20,701 bases of DNA. It comes from JBBQVS01 sp964250805. Lineage in GTDB: Bacteria; Chloroflexota; Ktedonobacteria; Ktedonobacterales; Ktedonobacteraceae. Each line of letters begins with the position of its first letter. Within the stretch, counting starts at the first letter, position 1. Of the stretch, positions 1 through 5,576 are shown one piece after another. Below the pieces are notes generated by a model. It saw only the letters and a program-made list of their open reading frames with translations. It did not search any database and was not told where the DNA came from. The stretch is from the NCBI GenBank assembly GCA_964250805.1, contig CAXUHG010000097.1, positions 1 to 20,701 of the forward strand, read 5' to 3'. Made by a program: the position numbers and the translations under genes.

Positions 1-12
1 TTGTGACTTCAA

Positions 13-222
13 ATGAGGGCACCTTTGGCAAGTGTTCGTAAGGATTATAAGCCATGTGTTTGTTGTTCCTTTCCTATTCCTGATCTGACCATGGACGCTC
101 TCGAAGAAAAATTCCTCGCAGATGGTCAACGTCCATGCTCGTGTGGAGAGACTTCCATCTCCTTTGTAGAAGTAACCAGGCGCATACTGATGGGCGGTCG
201 TTCCCTCTTTATGCCCCTCTAG
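13..222 (+). CDS. Small cysteine-containing hypothetical protein (doubtful)
   Basis: This 69-codon open frame has two cysteine clusters, CVCC at about residue 15 and CSCG at about residue 42. The spacing could suit a small zinc-binding fold, which is the only argument for it. I do not recognise a family. No convincing ribosome binding site precedes the ATG, and an in-frame TGA lies just upstream, so it is not the tail of a longer gene entering the window. It ends about 20 bases before the AT-rich control region of the GntR gene. It may be chance or a remnant. Confidence 0.2.
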   Translation: MRAPLASVRKDYKPCVCCSFPIPDLTMDALEEKFLADGQRPCSCGETSISFVEVTRRILMGGRSLFMPL

Positions 223-242
223 ACAAAGCACCGCTAGATATT

Positions 243-269
243 ATATATTATATATAACATATAATATAT
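243..269 (+). promoter_or_regulatory. AT-rich inverted repeat over a -10 box, likely GntR operator
   Basis: Two perfect 11-base arms, ATATATTATAT (243-253) and ATATAATATAT (259-269), are separated by five bases. A consensus -10 box TATAAT lies at 260-265 inside the right arm, just before the AAGGAG ribosome binding site of the GntR gene. No good -35 box is visible. FadR-type regulators often bind short palindromes at their own promoters, so autoregulation is the likely use. This is inference, because AT-rich repeats arise easily by chance. Confidence 0.5.
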
Positions 270-284
270 TTGTCAAGGAGAACA

Positions 285-986
285 ATGAAGGCTATGAATG
301 GACACTCACGTAGAGAAAAAAGCAGCACAACCAGCCCGCTCACCAAACTCACCATGGCGGAGCAGGTTGCGGTTGCGCTTCGACAGGAAATCACCACAGG
401 ACAACTAGCGGCAGGTGCGAGGTTACGCCAGAAAGAGATCGCACAACGCTTCGGGGTTAGTTACACACCCGTTCGCGAGGCATTTGGACTGCTGCAAAGT
501 GAGGGCCTCGTGCAGATTGATCCCCATCGAGGCGTCACAGTGTTCTTGCCAGACATTCAAGATCTGATTGAACACTATGAAATTCGTATCGCTCTAGAAG
601 TGCTTGCTACCGAGAAGGCCGCCGAGCGCTTCCAGGAGCAAGATGCACCTGCACTCACAGCCATCTTGGATGAGATGGTTGCCACCACCGATGCTGTTCG
701 TTTTGTTGAGTTGAATCACCAGTTCCACATGCAATTGTATCGCCTGGGCGAGCGTCCACGGCTACTGACGATGATTGAGGACTTACGCAATGCCTCCAAT
801 GCGTATCTCCACCTCTCCGCAACAGCATCTCTTCCCAGAGAGACCCAGAGTGCCGACAGGGAACATCGCGCGATTCTTGCCGCCTGTCAGACCAACGATC
901 CGCTTCGTGCTGCTAGTATCATGCGTCATCATCTTCAACAGACCGTCGAGCAAGTGATGAGTATGCTTGAGAGAGCAGAAGCATGA
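285..986 (+). CDS. GntR-family transcriptional regulator, FadR/FCD subfamily
   Basis: A predicted 233-residue cytoplasmic DNA-binding repressor. Residues about 22-88 form the GntR winged helix, with the typical stretch EIAQRFGVSYTPVREAF (51-67) as the recognition helix and the wing at HRGVTV. The rest is an all-helical FCD ligand domain. Its usual metal or ligand residues can be matched to Asn144, His148, His194 and His216. The family senses carboxylic acids or other small metabolites and derepresses nearby catabolic genes. I chose the ATG at 285 because AAGGAG lies at 275-280. A TTG at 270 would start upstream of that site, and the ATG at 294 is farther from it. The gene stands alone. The nearest downstream gene converges with it, so its targets cannot be named here. 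Length is normal for the family. Confidence 0.88.
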   Translation: MKAMNGHSRREKSSTTSPLTKLTMAEQVAVALRQEITTGQLAAGARLRQKEIAQRFGVSYTPVREAFGLLQSEGLVQIDPHRGVTVFLPDIQDLIEHYEIRIALEVLATEKAAERFQEQDAPALTAILDEMVATTDAVRFVELNHQFHMQLYRLGERPRLLTMIEDLRNASNAYLHLSATASLPRETQSADREHRAILAACQTNDPLRAASIMRHHLQQTVEQVMSMLERAEA

Positions 987-1201
987 GAATGGCGGTCAGT
1001 TGAGAACAGAATGGCTCGAAGAGATGAGTTGGAACTCTGTTTTGGCCTATTAGGCTCACCCGTGCAATGTACGGTTAATGCTCGACCCCTGTACATAACT
1101 GGCTTCTGCCTTTTCCGCTGTAGGTACCATATAATAGTTATGCAGAAATAACGATAGGAAAGATGGCTTTCTCAACGGATCTCAAGGCACTACAAGAGAA
1201 A

Positions 1202-1239
1202 CAAACAGTGCCGAGACTGAACCTTATCAGCACTGTTTG
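1202..1239 (-). terminator. Hairpin between convergent genes, possible terminator
   Basis: Perfect 10-base arms, CAAACAGTGC (1202-1211) and GCACTGTTTG (1230-1239), enclose an 18-base loop. Read on the minus strand the hairpin is followed by a T-rich run (TTTGTTTCTCTT), which fits a terminator for the reductase gene ending at 1310. The rest of the 323-base gap between the GntR gene and the reductase gene (987-1309) shows no gene that I can support. Confidence 0.4.
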
Positions 1240-1309
1240 GACAATTTTGTGCAGGAATGGTGCCGATAGGGGACTCTCACACAGAGATTCCACAAAGTAG
1301 CACTTGTTG

Positions 1310-2239
1310 CTATGCAATATGCAGAACGATGCGACCGCGCCCATGACCTTTTTGACTGAGATCCTGAGCTTGTGCGGCCTCGTTGAGAGGGAACGTGTTG
1401 CCGACGATAGTTTTGACCTGTCCTTCACTGATCAGTTGTGCGGCTCTTGTAAGCAATTCACTAGAGATTTGAGCTGCAAAGCGAACAACGTATACACCTG
1501 ACTGACTTGCTTTCGCCTCATCAGGCTGACCGACAATCGTAACCAGTGTGCCACCACGTTTGAGCGTAGGGTATACGGTTGCAAGTGCCTCACCACCAAC
1601 GGTGTCTAGTACAAGGTCTACATCGTGTATTTCATCTTCAACACGCCCCTTTGAGTAGTCGATGACCGTTTCCGCACCGAGCGAACGGACAAAGTCAATA
1701 TTGCGTGTCGAGGTCGTACTGATGACCTGTGCCCCCTTCCAACGAGCAAACTGGACGGCGAAGAGGCCAATCCCCCCAGAGCCACCAAGAATCAAAACAC
1801 GCTGGCCTTTTTGAAGATTCCCATGATCGAAGAGACCCTGCCATGCGGTTGTTGCACCAAGTGGGATCGTGGCAGCCTCATCAAAACTCAACGCTTTTGG
1901 TTTCAATGCCGTATAATGTACAGGAGCAAGAGCATACTGTGTGTATGTGCCCCATGCACAGCCAAATACCTCTTGTCCAACGTGAAATGCTGTGACACCA
2001 GCACCAACGCTTTCGATAACTCCTGCAAAGTCAACTCCTGGAACATAAGGAAACGACTGTGGTCCCGCGTTTTGCGAAACACCGGAGCGAATCTTCCAAT
2101 CCATAGGATTGACGCCAGCCGCATGGACACGGACCAGTACTTCGCCCTCTTTTGGCTCTGGCTGTGGAATCTGCTCGAACGTGAGTTGATCGGAGTTGCC
2201 ATAGTTATGAACCTGAATTGCCTGTGTGAGTGTTGTCAT
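1310..2239 (-). CDS. NADP-dependent quinone-oxidoreductase-like MDR protein
   Basis: A 309-residue cytosolic medium-chain reductase. The N-terminal GroES-like fold (about 1-125) contains NPMDWKIRSG and PGVDFAGVIESVG. The GHE zinc signature of alcohol dehydrogenases is absent, which places it in the zinc-free quinone-reductase (zeta-crystallin-like) group. The Rossmann segment begins at RVLILGGSGGIG (glycine motif at 152-158). Such enzymes reduce quinones or activated alkenes with NADPH. The substrate cannot be told from sequence. I chose the ATG at 2239 over upstream codons in the same frame because a purine-rich AAGAGA site precedes it and because MTTLTQAIQV is the natural first strand. Before the Tn3-type insertion it lay 44 nt downstream of the SRPBCC gene now ending at 8753. 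It may therefore have lost its operon promoter. Confidence 0.88.
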   Translation of the reverse strand: MTTLTQAIQVHNYGNSDQLTFEQIPQPEPKEGEVLVRVHAAGVNPMDWKIRSGVSQNAGPQSFPYVPGVDFAGVIESVGAGVTAFHVGQEVFGCAWGTYTQYALAPVHYTALKPKALSFDEAATIPLGATTAWQGLFDHGNLQKGQRVLILGGSGGIGLFAVQFARWKGAQVISTTSTRNIDFVRSLGAETVIDYSKGRVEDEIHDVDLVLDTVGGEALATVYPTLKRGGTLVTIVGQPDEAKASQSGVYVVRFAAQISSELLTRAAQLISEGQVKTIVGNTFPLNEAAQAQDLSQKGHGRGRIVLHIA

Positions 2240-2284
2240 ATGTATCTCTTTTTTGCTCTCTATTCTGGAACGAACTCTCAGCAC

Positions 2285-2289
2285 TAGAC
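2285..2289. repeat. Target site duplication of the Tn3-type transposon, left copy
   Basis: TAGAC directly abuts the left transposon end and is repeated exactly at 8754-8758. Five-base duplications are characteristic of Tn3-family transposition. Confidence 0.92.
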
Positions 2290-2342
2290 GAGGTAGGCCC
2301 AGGATACGTGTAAAATTCTATCATAAAGCAATTTGTTATATT
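2290..2342 (+). repeat. Left terminal inverted repeat of the Tn3-type transposon
   Basis: The outer bases read GAGGTAGGCCCAGGATACG, followed by an A-rich part and a TAAAG block near base 39. This resembles the general plan of Tn3-family ends (G-rich tip, A-rich middle, TAAG-like inner end), but the tip is GAGG rather than GGGG. Identity with the right end continues to base 53, beyond the usual 38 or so. Confidence 0.93.
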
Positions 2343-2381
2343 GAGTAGAATGCTTCGCCCGAATAGTGCGGTTCTTATCCC

Positions 2382-2591
2382 TTACTTTTCATGGATATCG
2401 TAATCTTTTATCACCAGTCCCTCTTTCAGGCTCCCACGCACATGCATGGGCTTGTAAAACGTTCTGGTATACTTTCCAAAAAGAGGGTGCTCCTCTGTAT
2501 AATGGGCAAAGTGGGCACGACAAATATGTAAGGCTCTAATGCCATTTTTTGTGCAAAAGACGAGATATTGCATTCCTTTCATAGCCATCAA
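2382..2591 (-). CDS. Small hypothetical protein inside the transposon (doubtful)
   Basis: A 69-codon open frame between the left transposon end and the repeat cluster. The predicted product is basic and aromatic with several His and Cys residues. I recognise no domain. There is no strong ribosome binding site before the first ATG. An AAAGGA lies too close to the internal ATG of MQYLVF. It could be a cargo gene or a degraded remnant. Confidence 0.22.
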   Translation of the reverse strand: MMAMKGMQYLVFCTKNGIRALHICRAHFAHYTEEHPLFGKYTRTFYKPMHVRGSLKEGLVIKDYDIHEK

Positions 2592-2604
2592 TGGCTCTAA
2601 AACC

Positions 2605-2687
2605 TTAGCAGAAATCGAATTTCTTGGTTTTTGAGGACATTAGCAGAAATAAAATGGGCATTTTGGTGGGCTTTATTTCTGCTAATG
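2605..2687. repeat. Cluster of TTAGCAGAAAT repeats, candidate resolution site or hairpin
   Basis: The 11-mer TTAGCAGAAAT occurs at 2605-2615 and 2640-2650, and inverted at 2675-2685. The last two copies belong to perfect 16-base arms (2638-2653 and 2672-2687) around an 18-base spacer. The first copy is followed after three bases by ATTTCT, a partial inverted partner. Repeated half-sites with unequal spacing, close to one end of a Tn3-family element, recall the multi-part res or IRS sites used by Tn3-family recombinases. The spacing does not match the classical sites I know, so the function is inferred. Confidence 0.45.
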
Positions 2688-2874
2688 AAGCTTTGAAGAA
2701 ATGTCTTTACGACAATAGCACGTGTAAAAACAACATTTTTACAATAAAAAATGTATCATAGGCTACACAGGCTCATATAGCTATCCCAGGAAGTAATCCT
2801 TGCCAGACCCCCAATTGTCTCCTAGCTAATTCTGGGATTTACACGCCAACCACAGAGGTGATTTTGAGGAAGAA

Positions 2875-3639
2875 TCAAACCGTGATCACCAATGGCTCGC
2901 CGGTCGCTAGGACCCGCACAGATGTTGCTGGGGAAAGCGTGGCGGTGGTTTGCTGGAATTGCTGCGTCAGCGCAGAAGGCTTGCCTGCGTACTTCAAAAT
3001 CAGCGTATCCACGATAGGCCCTCCCTTGAAGGTATAATGGATCGGCACGGCGTAACGAGGCTGAAGAATCCGGCAGAGTTCGGCAGCATCAGCCGCGTCC
3101 ATGACCACCTTGCGATTACCAGATGGGCGAATCCGCAGACCGTTGATGGCAAGCAGCGCCACATCGATCTGCGGACAATGCGCCGGAATCTCCGAGAGTT
3201 CAGGAATGAGCAGTGTGTCACCGCCAAAGTAGACCGTTGCGCCACCAGCTTGCAGCAGATACGTGATCTCCGGCACGCCATGTTTCCCAGGCACGGCGGT
3301 TACGGTGATCGGGCCGAAGTTGGTAGTTTCCCAGGCGTCCATCTCAACCACATTGGTAAAACCGACCTCGTGCGCCGCCTTTGCGATCCCCCGCTTGACC
3401 GCCATTGGCACCTGCTTGTCGGGATACGCCTGAAAGGCGTGCATATCATAATGATCGTAGTGTCCGTGGCTGACTACCACTCCGGTGAGGTGGGGCAGTT
3501 TCTCCAGCGTGATGCCATACGGCTCGCCGTGATAGTAGCCAAAGCGCTCTGAAAACCAGGGGTCGGTGAGAACAGAAGCGCCGTCGAAGTCGATCAGAAC
3601 ACTAGAATGCGCGATGCGGGTGAGAGTGACAGTTGCCAT
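2875..3639 (-). CDS. Metallo-beta-lactamase-fold hydrolase, UlaG-like
   Basis: A 254-residue cytoplasmic hydrolase of the metallo-beta-lactamase superfamily. The metal motif HGHYDH gives His58, His60, Asp62 and His63. Further ligands fit His120 (GKHGVP), Asp141 (FGGDTLL) and His201 (PIHYTF), so both metal sites look complete. Overall order and length resemble UlaG-type lactonases and related phosphodiesterases rather than true beta-lactamases. There is no signal peptide. The ATG at 3639 is chosen because AAGGAGA precedes it by about six bases. An upstream in-frame ATG coincides with the duplication of the nested MITE. It is cargo of the Tn3-type transposon, in the same direction as the isomerase-like gene at 4024-4281. 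The MITE now sits between that gene and this ribosome binding site, and may have changed expression. The substrate is unknown. Confidence 0.85.
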   Translation of the reverse strand: MATVTLTRIAHSSVLIDFDGASVLTDPWFSERFGYYHGEPYGITLEKLPHLTGVVVSHGHYDHYDMHAFQAYPDKQVPMAVKRGIAKAAHEVGFTNVVEMDAWETTNFGPITVTAVPGKHGVPEITYLLQAGGATVYFGGDTLLIPELSEIPAHCPQIDVALLAINGLRIRPSGNRKVVMDAADAAELCRILQPRYAVPIHYTFKGGPIVDTLILKYAGKPSALTQQFQQTTATLSPATSVRVLATGEPLVITV

Positions 3640-3678
3640 AACAATCTCCTTTTGGTGCTGTCGTTTGAACCAATACAT

Positions 3679-3800
3679 GGCTCATATACAACTTTGGTGA
3701 ATGATGAGTTTATCAAATGAAGGCTCTCTTTTCTCTGAGCACAAATCCAATCACTTTTGATTGACGAAAGAAGAGCTTTCACCAAAGTTGTGTATGAGCC
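3679..3800. mobile_element. 122-bp MITE-like element with 23-bp inverted repeats and 8-bp duplication
   Basis: The arms at 3679-3701 and 3778-3800 are inverted repeats of 23 bases with one mismatch, beginning GGCTCATA. The element is flanked by the exact direct repeat CAATACAT at 3671-3678 and 3801-3808. It has no coding capacity. The GGCTC tip and the 8-bp duplication would fit mobilisation in trans by an ISL3-like transposase, but that family assignment is inference. It lies directly before the ribosome binding site of the UlaG-like gene. The 215 bases on its other side (3809-4023) hold no gene I can support. Confidence 0.85.
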
Positions 3801-4023
3801 CAATACATTTCGTTTTCTAGACTTAAATCTTTTCTCAGATCAGCCCCTGGAGCCATCTCAGAGGATTTTCTCTGCCTCATAACTTTTCCAGGCATTTCAG
3901 GTGCCGCAATACCGTTTACCATTCTTGATCGAAGACGCATTGCTTGCCTTTCTCAACAGAAATGGCTCAATCTGAGGTAAGTCCTGGATACACGGAAAAA
4001 TCGATCACAATCTGCTTTCCTGG

Positions 4024-4281
4024 CTACATCTTGACCAGTGGTGCGATTTCTAACTCTCTCAGATAAGGATAGAGCGGGAAAGCCTCCAGAGCCTTTTGCA
4101 CCTGATCCTGTGACTCTCCCCGCATCACAACCCAGACGTGCAAACGATCAGCACCGAGGTAGTGTACCTTTATCGTTCCTTGCTCTTGTAAGGCTTGAAC
4201 GTGCGCTTGCTCCTGGGGTACAAGGGGGAGCATCTCTTCTTGATTTTGTGCGCGTAAGCTGGCGCTCACCATAAATTCCAT
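4024..4281 (-). CDS. Muconolactone delta-isomerase-like small protein
   Basis: An 85-residue protein with the compact alpha/beta ferredoxin-like fold expected of the muconolactone isomerase family. It starts MEFMVSASL. A helix rich in Glu and Gln (about 18-38) follows, then a strand containing LHVWVVMRG, and the end is LEAFPLYPYLRELEIAPL, close to the FPLFPW...EVTPL ending typical of the family. True members isomerise muconolactone in the beta-ketoadipate pathway, but many short homologues have unknown roles. The ATG at 4281 is preferred over one nine codons upstream because AGAGGA precedes it at good distance. It is transposon cargo, divergent from the TetR gene and upstream of the UlaG-like gene. 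A 29-bp palindrome lies 46 bases before the start and is probably its operator. Enzymatic activity is uncertain. Confidence 0.72.
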   Translation of the reverse strand: MEFMVSASLRAQNQEEMLPLVPQEQAHVQALQEQGTIKVHYLGADRLHVWVVMRGESQDQVQKALEAFPLYPYLRELEIAPLVKM

Positions 4282-4326
4282 GTTGACGATTCCTCTTTCT
4301 TCTCGCAAAAACGAGCGTTTAATAAG

Positions 4327-4355
4327 ATCAATAGGAGCATTATGCTCCTATTGAT
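4327..4355. promoter_or_regulatory. 29-bp perfect palindrome upstream of the isomerase-like gene
   Basis: Arms ATCAATAGGAGCAT (4327-4340) and ATGCTCCTATTGAT (4342-4355) flank a single central T. A -10-like CATAAT appears across the centre on the minus strand. Such a symmetric site before a small gene, close to a divergent TetR gene, suggests a repressor operator. It differs in sequence from the TetR gene's own palindrome, so the bound protein is not known. The rest of the gap from 4282 to 4711 holds only the TetR promoter region. Confidence 0.6.
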
Positions 4356-4640
4356 GCGACATTTCCCCTAGAAAAACAACAGATCTTTGTTTCTTTGTAG
4401 TTGCTGTTTAAGGGCAATTATTCTGGTCGCTGCAGTCAATGATTTAATAGCAAAACGGGTTGTTTTTTGCCTTCTCAATGGCACAAAGTTTTCAAACCAT
4501 CGTATATTCTGATGTCAAGGCAGAAGCGCGCGCCCTTGATTTCAGCGTACACTCTCCTCTCACGCGAGAATCGGCCTTCTCCCTTTTTCTGTTCCGCTAC
4601 GCCACAGATCTCTCTCGGTAAGGCGAAGCAGCAATGTCAG

Positions 4641-4681
4641 TTGCCGACATCACTATAATATCATATAATGGAAGTGATGTC
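4641..4681 (+). promoter_or_regulatory. Promoter and likely operator of the transposon TetR gene
   Basis: TTGCCG (4641-4646) and a consensus TATAAT (4664-4669) are spaced by exactly 17 bases. Perfect arms GACATCACT (4646-4654) and AGTGATGTC (4673-4681) bracket the spacer and the -10 box, so a bound dimer would block RNA polymerase. The arrangement is typical for autoregulated TetR genes. Confidence 0.6.
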
Positions 4682-4711
4682 AATAGCTGTTATGAAGGAG
4701 GAGTTGAACAG

Positions 4712-5278
4712 ATGAGCCGATGGGAACCCAATGCCATGGGCCGACTAGAGCAGGCAGCTCTGGACCTGTACCAGGAGCGCGGGTTTGAGCAGACGATGGT
4801 GACGGAGATCGCTGAACGGGCTAGCCTCACCGAGCGGACATTCTTCCGCTACTTCGCCGATAAGCGCGAGGTGCTTTTCGGAGGTCAGGACATACTACGT
4901 CAGGTCTCCGTGAGTACCATCGAAGCTGCGCCAGCTTCCGCCACGCTGCTCGATGTCGTCGCCGCAGCCCTGGAGGCCCTCGCACCTGTGATCAAGGAGC
5001 GTCATAAACGCGTCCGGCAGCGTCAGGCGGTGATTGCCGCAAACCCAGCGCTCCAAGAACGCGAGCTGATGAAGAACGCATTACTTGCCTCGGCTATGAC
5101 CGAGGCGTTGCGAAGACGCGGCGTGATTGACCCTGCCGCAAGGCTTGCGGCAGAAGTCGGAGTTATCGCGTTCAAAGCAGCGTTTGACCGCTGGGCCAGC
5201 GAACCCAACGCGCAAGATCTGTTGCAACTGGTCCGAGCGTCCCTCGACCAGCTCAAGAGCATCGTCGCTAGTACATAA
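4712..5278 (+). CDS. TetR-family transcriptional regulator (transposon cargo)
   Basis: A 188-residue predicted repressor. The N-terminal helix-turn-helix (about 8-55) contains ALDLYQERGFEQTMVTEIA and the family landmark TFFRYFADKREVLF. The remainder is the all-helical ligand-binding and dimer domain, ending in RASLDQLKSIVA. The ATG at 4712 follows AAGGAGGAG by eight bases. A longer in-frame start at 4634 would include the promoter palindrome and is rejected. The gene is divergent from the isomerase-like and UlaG-like genes and probably controls them as well as itself. Its ligand is unknown. A palindrome over its promoter supports autoregulation. Confidence 0.87.
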   Translation: MSRWEPNAMGRLEQAALDLYQERGFEQTMVTEIAERASLTERTFFRYFADKREVLFGGQDILRQVSVSTIEAAPASATLLDVVAAALEALAPVIKERHKRVRQRQAVIAANPALQERELMKNALLASAMTEALRRRGVIDPAARLAAEVGVIAFKAAFDRWASEPNAQDLLQLVRASLDQLKSIVAST

Positions 5279-5340
5279 CCACGCATGCGCGTCAATCCGC
5301 GTGATTCTGCGGAACTGGTCCACTCTCGGTGAACGTTCAG

Positions 5341-5363
5341 GAAGAGCAGCTTTTTTGCTCTTC
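5341..5363 (+). terminator. Weak hairpin downstream of the transposon TetR gene
   Basis: GAAGAGCA (5341-5348) and TGCTCTTC (5356-5363) pair around a seven-base T-rich loop, about 60 bases after the TetR stop. Only a couple of Ts follow, so termination would be weak. Confidence 0.3.
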
Positions 5364-5472
5364 TTGGGGTCGAGTATGAGCAGATCGAAAAACAACGTTT
5401 TCTGGACGACGTGAGCGCGTCTCCTGCCAAGACCCGTAAAGGCACCAATTGTCCTACCGTACTGCCCTATCG

Positions 5473-5502
5473 TTGTCTTTGCTCCCCTGGCTCCTTTAGG
5501 AT
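5473..5502 (+). promoter_or_regulatory. Possible transposase promoter
   Basis: TTGTCT (5473-5478) and TAGGAT (5497-5502) are spaced by 18 bases, 74 bases before the transposase ATG. Both boxes are imperfect, so this is tentative. A weak promoter would be usual for a transposase. Confidence 0.28.
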
Positions 5503-5576
5503 AAGTCTATTGACCCACCTCTCTCCAGAGATGATGCTCTTGCTGAGAAATCTCGGTGGGTAGGAGGCATGCGTTC

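Noticed and set aside
1310..2284. Longer start of the reductase gene, 15 codons upstream of 2239
   Set aside because: The extension crosses to the edge of the transposon target site, lacks a ribosome binding site, and precedes the natural MTTLTQAIQV start.
2769..2778. GGCTCATATA resembling the tip of the MITE
   Set aside because: Only ten bases match, with no partner arm or duplication.
3676..3960. Open minus-strand frame upstream of the UlaG-like gene that would join it in frame if the MITE were removed
   Set aside because: The predicted residues match nothing I know, and the strong AAGGAGA site before 3639 marks the start. I regard the continuity as chance.
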